From Rhodospirillales bacterium (GTDB taxonomy: Bacteria > Pseudomonadota > Alphaproteobacteria > Rhodospirillales > Magnetospirillaceae): a DNA stretch of 13,006 nt. Positions 1 through 7,183 of the stretch are shown here, piece by piece. Below the pieces are notes generated by a model. It saw only the letters and a program-made list of their open reading frames with translations. It was not told where the DNA came from and searched no databases. The translations under genes were made by a program, and so were the position numbers. The stretch spans positions 1 through 13,006 of the forward strand of contig JASHSH010000440.1 in NCBI GenBank assembly GCA_030040955.1, in the 5' to 3' direction. Every line of letters begins with the position of its first letter. Position 1 is the stretch's first letter.

Positions 1-817
1 GCAATTCGGCGACCACCGCCTGGACGCGGCTGCCGCGCATGCCGACGCAGGCGCCGACCGGGTCGATGCCGGAATCGCGGCTGACCACCGCGATCTTGGC
101 GCGCGAGCCCGGGTCGCGGGCCACCGCCTTGATCTCGATGATGCCGTCGTAGATCTCCGGCACCTCCTGGGCGAACAGCTTGGCCATGAACTGGGGATGG
201 GTGCGCGAGAGGAAGATTTGCGGGCCCCTGGGCTCCTGGCGCACGTCGAAGATGTAGGCGCGCACGCGGTCGCCGGTGCGGAAGGTCTCGCGCGGGATCA
301 GCTCGTCGCGGCGCAGCAGCGCCTCGGCGCGCCCCAGATCGACGATCACGTTGCCGAACTCGACGCGCTTGACCAACCCGTTGACGATCTCGGCGGTACG
401 ATTCTTGAATTCCTCGAACTGGCGCTGGCGCTCGGCGTCGCGCACCCGCTGGACGATCACCTGCTTCGCGGTCTGCGCGGCGATGCGCCCGAAATCGATC
501 GGCGGCAGCGGATCGACCAGATACTCGCCGATCTGCGCGTCGGGCTTCTTGCGCTGCGCCTGGGCGAGCGAGATCTGCACCGCCTCTTCCTCGACCTTCT
601 CGACGACCAGCAGATAGCGCGCGAGCTGGATCTCGCCGGTCTTGCGGTCGATGGTGGCGCGGATGTCGTGCTCGTGGCCGTATTTCGAGCGACCGGCCTT
701 CTGGATGGCCTGCTCCATCGCCTCCAGCACCTCGTCGCGGTCGATGCCCTTGTCGCGGGCGACCTGGTCGGCGACCTGGAGGAGTTCGGGGCGGGGCAGT
801 GCGGCGATGCGTTCCAT
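1..817 (-). CDS. nusA: Transcription termination/antitermination factor NusA (N-terminal part, cut by window edge)
   Basis: NusA binds RNA polymerase and nascent RNA and modulates pausing, intrinsic termination and antitermination in the cytoplasm. The visible 272 codons start MERIAALPRPELLQVADQ and fit the family in order: the polymerase-binding N-terminal domain (about 1-125), an S1 RNA-binding domain (about 130-200, including RVEFGNVIVDLGRAEALL), and the start of KH1 with its GxxG-type loop (VGMRGSRVQ, about 256-264). The frame is still open at base 1, so the rest of the KH domains and any C-terminal repeats lie outside. The ATG at 815-817 is the natural start. It lies 9 bases after the rimP stop, with only a weak AGG upstream. 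The rimP-nusA order is the conserved arrangement; infB would be expected further left. Identity is very secure; the 3' extent is unknown. Confidence 0.97.
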   Translation of the reverse strand, partial: MERIAALPRPELLQVADQVARDKGIDRDEVLEAMEQAIQKAGRSKYGHEHDIRATIDRKTGEIQLARYLLVVEKVEEEAVQISLAQAQRKKPDAQIGEYLVDPLPPIDFGRIAAQTAKQVIVQRVRDAERQRQFEEFKNRTAEIVNGLVKRVEFGNVIVDLGRAEALLRRDELIPRETFRTGDRVRAYIFDVRQEPRGPQIFLSRTHPQFMAKLFAQEVPEIYDGIIEIKAVARDPGSRAKIAVVSRDSGIDPVGACVGMRGSRVQAVVAEL

Positions 818-826
818 GTTGCGTAC

Positions 827-1321
827 CTAGGCGTGCGGCCGGCGCAGCGCGGCGGCGATGTCGGCCTGGGTGGGCACCAGGCGGGCGCGGGCAACCTGGG
901 CGAGCGGGATCGAGCACTCGCCCTCGTCGAGCGCGATGCGCACGCGCCCCTCGGCATCGAGCCCGAGCAGGCGGCCCTTGAAGCGCTTGCGCCCCTCGAA
1001 CGGCGGCGCCGCCTCGAGCGCGGCCTCGCAGCCGGCGAAGCGGACGAAGTCCTGCGCGCGCACCAGCGGCCGGTCGAGGCCGGGCGAACTCACTTCGAGC
1101 GTGTAGGACTCGGCGATCGGGTCCTCGACGTCGAGCAGCGCCGAGATGCTGCGGCTCGCCCGCGTGCAGTCCTCGACCGCCACCGGCGCGCCGTCCTTGC
1201 GCTCGATCATCACCTGGAGCGTGAGCTGCCCGCGCCCCTGCGCATGGACGCGCACGAGCGCATAGCCCATGGCGTCGAGCGGGGCGGAGACCAGTTCCGC
1301 GATGCGGTCGGCAAGCGTCAT
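827..1321 (-). CDS. rimP: Ribosome maturation factor RimP
   Basis: RimP assists 30S ribosomal subunit maturation. The protein is 164 residues, a normal family length. It has an N-terminal alpha/beta domain starting MTLADRIAELVSAPL and carrying the family signature DVEDPIAESYTLEVSSPGLD, then a C-terminal SH3-like beta domain (KRFKGRLLGLDAEGRVRIAL). I chose the ATG at 1319-1321. An in-frame GTG at 1364-1366 would add 15 residues, but it sits in the loop of a terminator hairpin and its extension is not RimP-like. No good Shine-Dalgarno is seen at normal distance: a GAAGG lies about 15 bases upstream. nusA follows after 9 bases, so the two are cotranscribed from the promoter at about 1421-1448. 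Confidence 0.95.
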   Translation of the reverse strand: MTLADRIAELVSAPLDAMGYALVRVHAQGRGQLTLQVMIERKDGAPVAVEDCTRASRSISALLDVEDPIAESYTLEVSSPGLDRPLVRAQDFVRFAGCEAALEAAPPFEGRKRFKGRLLGLDAEGRVRIALDEGECSIPLAQVARARLVPTQADIAAALRRPHA

Positions 1322-1346
1322 TCCGGCGTGCTGTTGCCTTCGGCCC

Positions 1347-1375
1347 AAAACAAAAAGGCGGGCCACTGGCCCACC
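1347..1375 (-). terminator. Intrinsic terminator / probable attenuator in the rimP-nusA leader
   Basis: On the minus strand, GGTGGGCC (1375-1368), a 3-base loop, and GGCCCGCC (1364-1357) form an 8-bp stem with one G-U pair. It is followed directly by TTTTTGTTTT (1356-1347), a textbook intrinsic terminator. It lies downstream of the predicted rimP promoter and 25 bases before the rimP start, so it probably acts as an attenuator for rimP-nusA. A simpler reading is that it only ends transcripts from the upstream unit. Control of nusA operons by leader terminators is known in enterobacteria; its use here is inferred. Confidence 0.8.
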
Positions 1376-1420
1376 CCTTCAACCCACCTCCCGGGCGGGA
1401 CTAAGGAAATGTATGTTGTC

Positions 1421-1448
1421 TATATAGCCGGTTTTGGGCCAAGGGCAA
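1421..1448 (-). promoter_or_regulatory. Predicted sigma70-type promoter for rimP-nusA
   Basis: Reading the minus strand, TTGCCC (1448-1443) is followed after 16 bases by TATATA (1426-1421). This is a fair housekeeping promoter, and TATATA stands out in very GC-rich DNA. It begins about 20 bases past the stop of the upstream secreted-protein gene. It would start RNA near 1414, giving a leader of about 90 bases that contains the terminator hairpin. Confidence 0.6.
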
Positions 1449-1469
1449 GGGATTTCGTGCGCCGGGCGG

Positions 1470-2381
1470 TCATTGCGCCGGGGCGGGTTCGTGGGTGAAT
1501 TCGATGCGTGGCTCCCGGCTGGGCAGGTCGAAATGGACCCGGACGCGCAAGTATTTCGGCTCGCCCTCGCGTAGGAACGCGAATTTGTCGCCACCCTCCA
1601 CGTTCTCGCGCGAAGTTCTTTCGTCGTCGTTGAACTCGCCGCGCCGGAAGCGGGCGCAAGCGGCCTGCGCGCTTGCCGGATCGACGTAATCGCCTTCGAG
1701 AACGATCTCCTTGGGCCCCGCGCCGGCGCGGACTTCCATGATCTCGTGGATCGCGGGCGACGCGGCGCCGCACACGACCACAACGCCCAGCGAACCATCC
1801 GCGTTGGTGGATTCGAACCAGGTCTCGATCGGATCCGCGTTGGGCTTCGCCGCTGCCGCGAGGTCGAGGGAACCGAAGCGTTGATCGAGCGTCCCCTGCC
1901 CCAGCCCGCTGAACAGGCAATAGGGCGTATCCCGCCCGGCGTCCTCGGTGGGGAGCACGACGCAATCGTCCATCACCAGACCCGGGAAATACCGGATGAG
2001 CCGGAACTTGCCTTCGACCATGCGGAACAGCGCCGATCCCCCCTGATTGTTCGCCTCGGGCTCGCAGGCGGCGTAGTAGGCCGCGAGCGCCTGCCGCGTG
2101 TCCTCGGTGAAGCGGCCATAGTAGATGCGCACCTTGCCGTCCGCCCGCCCCGCGGCCTGGTCGAAGCTCAGCGGGCATTTGGTCTCGCCGGCCGGCAGCG
2201 GATAGTCGCGCAGCAGGCCGCACACCCAGATGCCGGGCTTGGCGCGGTGGACGGGCATCGCGCACACCTCCTGCGTCATCTGGCGCAGTTGGGCATCGGG
2301 AACCGGGCTCGACTCCGCCCGACCCGGCGCGGCCAGCAGAGTCGCCACGAACGCGGCGGCAAGGGCGAGGCTAAGTCTCAC
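1470..2381 (-). CDS. Hypothetical secreted protein with eight cysteines
   Basis: I do not recognise this family. The 303-residue protein begins with a clear signal peptide (MRLSLALAAAFVATLLAAPG, cleavage probably after RA at about 22), so it should be periplasmic or exported. No transmembrane segment or lipobox is visible. The mature part has eight cysteines, at about residues 40, 54, 69, 106, 140, 155, 204 and 242, enough for four disulfides. None forms a CxxC thioredoxin motif. Other landmarks are WVCGLLRDYPLPAGETKCP and RYFPGLVMDDCVVLP. The GTG start (2379-2381) overlaps the TGA of the doxX-like gene by 4 bases (GTGA) and has AGGG about 5 bases upstream, so translation is probably coupled. 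The same open frame runs far upstream through the antisense of other genes, but the signal peptide and coupled start fix the real beginning. The gene is well supported; its function is unknown. Confidence 0.8.
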   Translation of the reverse strand: MRLSLALAAAFVATLLAAPGRAESSPVPDAQLRQMTQEVCAMPVHRAKPGIWVCGLLRDYPLPAGETKCPLSFDQAAGRADGKVRIYYGRFTEDTRQALAAYYAACEPEANNQGGSALFRMVEGKFRLIRYFPGLVMDDCVVLPTEDAGRDTPYCLFSGLGQGTLDQRFGSLDLAAAAKPNADPIETWFESTNADGSLGVVVVCGAASPAIHEIMEVRAGAGPKEIVLEGDYVDPASAQAACARFRRGEFNDDERTSRENVEGGDKFAFLREGEPKYLRVRVHFDLPSREPRIEFTHEPAPAQ

Positions 2382-2785
2382 GAAGCCCTGAGCCGCTTCG
2401 CCAGCCGCGCATCCGCGCTGAGATCGCCCCCGCCATGCACGATGATCTGGAGCAGCCCGCCGGCGATGGCGAGGTTCTTGAGGAATTCGATCACCATGTA
2501 GCCGTTGTTGAAGTCGCTGTGGAAGATCGCGGCGGTGAGCAGGCAGAACAGGAACAGCGCGCCCGCCGCCCAGCGCGTCTGCAATCCGATCAGCAGGAAC
2601 ACGCTGCCGCCGAGCTGGAGCAGCAGCCCGATGATGTAGGCGGCGGGCGGAATCGGCAGGCCGGCGGCGGCGATGAACTTCATCGTGCCCATCGGATCGT
2701 AGAGCTGCTGGAGCCCGTCGAGCACGAAGATGATCGCGATCAGCAGGCGCCCGAGCGCCGTGATCCACGGGGCGTATTGTTGCAT
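2378..2785 (-). CDS. DoxX family membrane protein
   Basis: This is a 135-residue integral membrane protein of the DoxX type, with about four hydrophobic helices (roughly 7-24, 47-67, 71-88 and 98-117). The sequence GRLLIAIIFVLDGLQQL near the N-terminus and FLKNLAIAGGLLQII near the C-terminus are typical of the family. Members are small inner-membrane proteins. Some are subunits of quinone-linked thiosulfate oxidation or of membrane oxidoreductase complexes, but most have no known role. The start is secure: ATG at 2783-2785 with a strong GGAGGA at 2791-2796. Its TGA overlaps the GTG of the downstream secreted cysteine-rich protein, so the two form one operon. The gene is divergent from the FAD-linked dehydrogenase. 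Family assignment is good; substrate is unknown. Confidence 0.88.
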   Translation of the reverse strand: MQQYAPWITALGRLLIAIIFVLDGLQQLYDPMGTMKFIAAAGLPIPPAAYIIGLLLQLGGSVFLLIGLQTRWAAGALFLFCLLTAAIFHSDFNNGYMVIEFLKNLAIAGGLLQIIVHGGGDLSADARLAKRLRAS

Positions 2786-2826
2786 CCGCTTCCTCCCACC
2801 GTCCGGGCCGCCGTCGGCGCGGCCAT

Positions 2827-2856
2827 GTTATGCGCGGGCGCGGATTTGTGCCAGAA
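2827..2856 (-). promoter_or_regulatory. Weak candidate promoter for the doxX-like operon
   Basis: On the minus strand, TTCTGG (2856-2851) and CATAAC (2832-2827) are 18 bases apart in the 154-base divergent gap upstream of the doxX-like start. The match to a sigma70 consensus is poor. It is listed because it is the only reasonable candidate I can see on that strand of the gap. No clear promoter is visible for the divergent dehydrogenase gene. Confidence 0.25.
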
Positions 2857-2939
2857 TGCGCGCCTCGGGGAGGATGCCGGCCCGCGCCCACGGCGGCTCG
2901 GCGCGAGTTCGGCCCAGCAAGGTTTCGGATGATCCGGCG

Positions 2940-4379
<1,440 letters not shown>

Positions 4380-4380
4380 C

Positions 4381-4424
4381 GGCGCGGCCCGCGCGGGCGG
4401 GATTTGCCGCGCCGCCGGCCGGCG
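4381..4424. repeat. Nested GC-rich inverted repeats after the dehydrogenase gene
   Basis: GGCGCGGC (4381-4388) pairs perfectly with GCCGCGCC (4406-4413) across a 17-base loop, starting 2 bases after the stop codon. Within and beside this are two perfect 12-bp palindromes, GCCCGCGCGGGC (4387-4398) and CGCCGGCCGGCG (4413-4424). No T-tract follows, so this is not a standard intrinsic terminator. It could stabilise the mRNA 3' end or support Rho-type termination, or it may simply reflect high GC. Confidence 0.45.
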
Positions 4425-4435
4425 CGCGAGCGGGC

Positions 4436-4464
4436 TTGACAATCCGTCTGCGAATGAATATTCA
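4436..4464 (+). promoter_or_regulatory. Sigma70 promoter of the tetR-SDR unit
   Basis: A perfect -35 box TTGACA (4436-4441) is followed after exactly 17 bases by TATTCA (4459-4464). It lies about 50 bases before the TetR-family start codon. The -10 box sits inside a 16-bp palindrome, so a bound repressor would block polymerase. Confidence 0.75.
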
Positions 4465-4467
4465 TTC
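4452..4467. promoter_or_regulatory. Predicted operator for the TetR-family regulator
   Basis: GAATGAATATTCATTC is a perfect 16-bp palindrome, strikingly AT-rich against the background. It covers the -10 box of the promoter for the regulator gene. Size, symmetry and placement are typical of TetR-family operators, and ATGAATATTCAT-like sites are common for this family. Binding by the adjacent regulator is inferred. Confidence 0.75.
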
Positions 4468-4511
4468 ATCAGCGCCGGATTTGATCGCCGGGGCGGCGGA
4501 AGGGAAGGGAC

Positions 4512-5192
4512 ATGGCGGGCGCGGTCGCCAGCAAGCGGGCGAAGGCCGGGAACCGGGCGCGGCGCAGGCTCCCGGTGCGCGACAAGCGCGCGGCGATTCT
4601 GGATGCCGCGGTCACCCTGTTCGCCGATCGCGGCTTCCATGGCACCAACGTGCCCGACATCGCGCGCCTGGCCGGCGTCGCGACCGGCTCGATCTACCGC
4701 TACTTCGCCACCAAGGAGGCGCTGGTCAACGCCGCCATCGTCGCGCGCAAGCAGGCGATGGCCGAGGTGCTGGCCCGGGCGCTCGCCACCCAAGGCGGAA
4801 GCGAGCGCCAGTTTCTCGGCGTCTGGCGCGCGGTCATCGCCTTCGCGCGCGCGAACCCGACCGATTTCCGCTTCCTCGAAATGCACCACCATGAAAGCTA
4901 TCTCGACGCCGCCTGCCGCCGCGTGGGCGACAAGCTGATGCGGGTGGCGCTCGACTTCCTGCGCGAGGCGCGGGGGGCGCGCGACGCCCAACCGCCCGGG
5001 CCGGAGGCGCTGTTCGGGCTGGTCTGGGGCGCGCTGGTGGGACTGGTCAAACGCGCCGAGCAGGGCGCGGTGCGGCTCGATCCCGCGACCGTCGATGCCA
5101 CCGGCCTCGCCATGTGGCGCGCCATCGCCGGCTCCCCGCCGGCGCGCGCGAATTCGACTTCACCGACAACCAAGGAAAGGATACTGCAATGA
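4512..5192 (+). CDS. TetR/AcrR family transcriptional regulator
   Basis: This 226-residue protein has the TetR layout. A basic N-terminal tail (KRAKAGNRARRRLPVRDKR) precedes the DNA-binding domain (about 25-72), with the helix-turn-helix in VPDIARLAGVATGSIYRYF followed by ATKEALVNA. The C-terminal helical domain (about 80-215) is the variable ligand/dimer part and does not reveal the effector. The ATG at 4512 has a good AAGGGA just upstream. The promoter overlaps a 16-bp palindrome, so it is probably autorepressed. Its TGA overlaps the ATG of the following short-chain dehydrogenase (ATGA), so both are cotranscribed. A likely model is that an inducer of the repressor is a substrate or product of that enzyme; this is inference. 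Confidence 0.93.
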   Translation: MAGAVASKRAKAGNRARRRLPVRDKRAAILDAAVTLFADRGFHGTNVPDIARLAGVATGSIYRYFATKEALVNAAIVARKQAMAEVLARALATQGGSERQFLGVWRAVIAFARANPTDFRFLEMHHHESYLDAACRRVGDKLMRVALDFLREARGARDAQPPGPEALFGLVWGALVGLVKRAEQGAVRLDPATVDATGLAMWRAIAGSPPARANSTSPTTKERILQ

Positions 5193-5980
5193 GCAACTCG
5201 CGCCCCCTCGCGCTGGTCACCGGCGCATCCAGCGGCATCGGCGCCGATCTCGCCCGCGAGCTCGCGCGCGACGGCCACGATCTGGTCCTCGCCGCGCGCC
5301 GCGTCGCGGCGATGCAGACCCTCGCCGACGAGTTGAAGGGCCTCGGCGCGAGCGCCACCGTGATCGCCGCCGATCTGAGCAAGCCGGGAGCGGCCGCCGC
5401 GTTGGTCGGCGAACTCGCCTCGCGCAAGCTGGTCATCGACGTCCTGGTCAACAATTCCGGGCTTGGCGACCATGCGGAATTCGTCGCCGAGGACATGACC
5501 CGCATCTCCGAGATGCTCCAGGTCAACATGGTGGCGCTGACCGAACTGACCCGCCTGCTGGCGCCCGGCATGGTGCAGCGTCGGCGCGGGCGCATCCTGC
5601 TGGTCGCCTCGACGGCCGCATTCCAGCCGGGACCGCACATGGCGGTCTACTGCGCGAGCAAGTCCTATGTGCTCAGCCTGGGCGAGGCGATCGGCCACGA
5701 GCTGCGCGGCAGCGGCGTCGATGTCACCGTCCTTTGCCCCGGCGCGACGCTCACCGAATTCTCCAAGGTGGCGAGCACCGAGGGCATGGCCCTGCACCGC
5801 AGCCCGATCGCCAGCCGCATGTCCTCGGCCGAGGTCGCGCGCCAGGGCTACGCCGCGCTGAAGCGCGGCCGCCGGGTGATCGTGACCGGCGCGATGAACA
5901 GCGTGGCCGCGCTGCTGGTGCGCTTCCTGCCGCGCGCGACGGTGATATCGATGGCGGCGACGGCGCTTTCCAAAGCCTGA
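5189..5980 (+). CDS. Short-chain dehydrogenase/reductase (SDR)
   Basis: This is a classical NAD(P)-dependent SDR of 263 residues. The cofactor loop TGASSGIG is at 11-18. NNSG (88-91) stands where NNAG is usual. Catalytic residues are N113, S141, Y154 and K158 (YCASK), and PGATLTEF (184-191) follows the typical PG motif. A hydrophobic C-terminal stretch (about 231-262) suggests membrane association, as in several SDRs of the DltE/COG0300 type. The alanine- and arginine-rich AARR at 35-38, after the second strand, hints at NADPH preference, but weakly. The ATG at 5189 overlaps the regulator's TGA and has AAGGAAAGG about 8 bases upstream. An upstream in-frame ATG at 5114 lies within the regulator and would spoil the N-terminal Rossmann start. 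The substrate is unknown; lipid or acyl carbonyls are possible. Confidence 0.92.
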   Translation: MSNSRPLALVTGASSGIGADLARELARDGHDLVLAARRVAAMQTLADELKGLGASATVIAADLSKPGAAAALVGELASRKLVIDVLVNNSGLGDHAEFVAEDMTRISEMLQVNMVALTELTRLLAPGMVQRRRGRILLVASTAAFQPGPHMAVYCASKSYVLSLGEAIGHELRGSGVDVTVLCPGATLTEFSKVASTEGMALHRSPIASRMSSAEVARQGYAALKRGRRVIVTGAMNSVAALLVRFLPRATVISMAATALSKA

Positions 5981-6022
5981 GCCGCGGCCCTATCGGTTCG
6001 GTTGGGACTATCCATCCCCCCA

Positions 6023-6045
6023 GCGGGCGGTCATAATCCGCCCGC
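6023..6045 (+). promoter_or_regulatory. Perfect inverted repeat abutting the lptF start codon
   Basis: GCGGGCGG (6023-6030) and CCGCCCGC (6038-6045) form a perfect 8-bp stem around a 7-base AT-rich loop TCATAAT. The repeat ends on the base directly before the lptF ATG, and no Shine-Dalgarno is present. It could be an mRNA hairpin limiting translation. Alternatively, CATAAT (6032-6037) could be a -10 box, which would place the RNA start close to the ATG and give a leaderless transcript with the repeat acting as an operator. No good -35 is seen 16-18 bases upstream. Confidence 0.5.
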
Positions 6046-7167
6046 ATGCGGGGCATCGATCGCTATATCCTGCGCCAGCTCTCGGTGGCGATGATCCTGG
6101 TCACCCTCGGACTGACCGGCGTCCTGTGGCTCACCCAGTCGCTGCGCTTCGTCGAGCTCACCGTCAACAAGGGGGCCTCGATCAGCGACTTCATGGCGCT
6201 CACCCTGCTCGCCATGCCGAACTTCCTGACCGTGATCCTGCCGGTCTCGCTGTTCGCGGTGGTGCTGTTCACCTACGACAAGCTGATCGCCGACCGCGAA
6301 CTCGTGGTGCTGCGCGCGATCGGAGTGAGCCATCTGGACCTGGCCCGGCCCGCGCTGCTGCTCGCCGCCATCTGCTGGGCGATCGGCATGATGCTCAATC
6401 TATGGCTGATCCCCGCCTCGGTGAAGCAGTTCCACCAGGTGCAGTGGGAGGTGCGCTCCAACGCGGCCGGCGTGCTGATCCAGGAGGGCGCGTTCAATCA
6501 GCTCGGCAACGGGATCACCGTCTATGTGCGCTCGCGCACCGCGGACGGCGAGCTGCGCGGCCTGATCGTGCACGACCGGCGCAGCCCGGACCGCACGGTG
6601 ACGATCATGGCCGAGCGCGGCTCGCTGGTGAAAGGCCCCGACGGGATGCCGCAGGTGCTGATGTTCGACGGCACGCGCCAGCAGGTGACCAAGGGCTCCG
6701 ACCGGCTGTCGCTGCTGCAATTCGACAATTACGCGATGGACTTCTCCGACCAGTCCGAGGTCGGCGACGCGCGCAGCGGCGACGTGCGCGAGCTTTCCCT
6801 AGCGACCCTCCTCGACGCCTCCGAATCCGCGCTCGATCCGCAGGTCTACCGCCAATACCGGGTGGAGCTGTTCGGCCGGCTGGTCTCGCCGCTCTACTGC
6901 TTCACCTTCGCGCTGCTCGCCGCCTCCTGCCTCCTGGTCGGGCACTTCAACCGCCGCGGCCAGCTCGACCGGCTCGCCCTCGGCGCCGGGCTGCTGGTGG
7001 CGCTGCAAGCGATGGCGCTGGGCATCTCGGACCTCGCCGCGCGCGATCTCGGCTTCTTGCCGCTCACCTATATCGGGCCGCTGCTGCCGGCGCTGGTCTG
7101 CGCGCGCCTGCTGCTCGGATCGCCACTGGCCAGGCGGGGACCGCCGCGCGGCGTCGCCGCCTCGTGA
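6046..7167 (+). CDS. lptF: LPS export ABC transporter permease LptF
   Basis: LptF is an inner-membrane permease that, with LptG and the ATPase LptB, extracts lipopolysaccharide and hands it to LptC/LptA. The 373-residue protein has the LptF/LptG fold. Three N-terminal helices (about 14-34, 50-77, 100-122) are followed by a periplasmic jellyroll domain (about 130-280) and three C-terminal helices (about 285-360). The cytoplasmic segment DRELVVLRAIGVSHLDL (83-99) is the conserved coupling-helix region that contacts LptB. The opening MRGIDRYILRQL and the LTGVLWLTQSLRFVEL stretch match alphaproteobacterial LptF rather than LptG. The ATG at 6046 is required to keep the conserved N-terminus, though there is no Shine-Dalgarno and a hairpin lies directly upstream. 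lptD follows after 16 bases; the expected lptG is absent. Confidence 0.93.
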   Translation: MRGIDRYILRQLSVAMILVTLGLTGVLWLTQSLRFVELTVNKGASISDFMALTLLAMPNFLTVILPVSLFAVVLFTYDKLIADRELVVLRAIGVSHLDLARPALLLAAICWAIGMMLNLWLIPASVKQFHQVQWEVRSNAAGVLIQEGAFNQLGNGITVYVRSRTADGELRGLIVHDRRSPDRTVTIMAERGSLVKGPDGMPQVLMFDGTRQQVTKGSDRLSLLQFDNYAMDFSDQSEVGDARSGDVRELSLATLLDASESALDPQVYRQYRVELFGRLVSPLYCFTFALLAASCLLVGHFNRRGQLDRLALGAGLLVALQAMALGISDLAARDLGFLPLTYIGPLLPALVCARLLLGSPLARRGPPRGVAAS

Positions 7168-7183
7168 TCGGCGGGGCCGGTCG

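Noticed and set aside
1321..1366. GTG at 1364-1366 as an earlier rimP start.
   Set aside because: It would place the start codon in the loop of the intrinsic terminator, and the added 15 residues do not resemble RimP N-termini.
197..1498. A 433-codon plus-strand open frame across nusA and rimP.
   Set aside because: It is antisense to two clear conserved genes and has shadow-like Asp/Leu/Arg-rich composition, with no ribosome binding site or domain.
2838..2854. A sigma54-like TGGCAC element on the minus strand in the divergent gap.
   Set aside because: The -12 half is CGCGC instead of a TTGC-type sequence, so the match fails the required second element.
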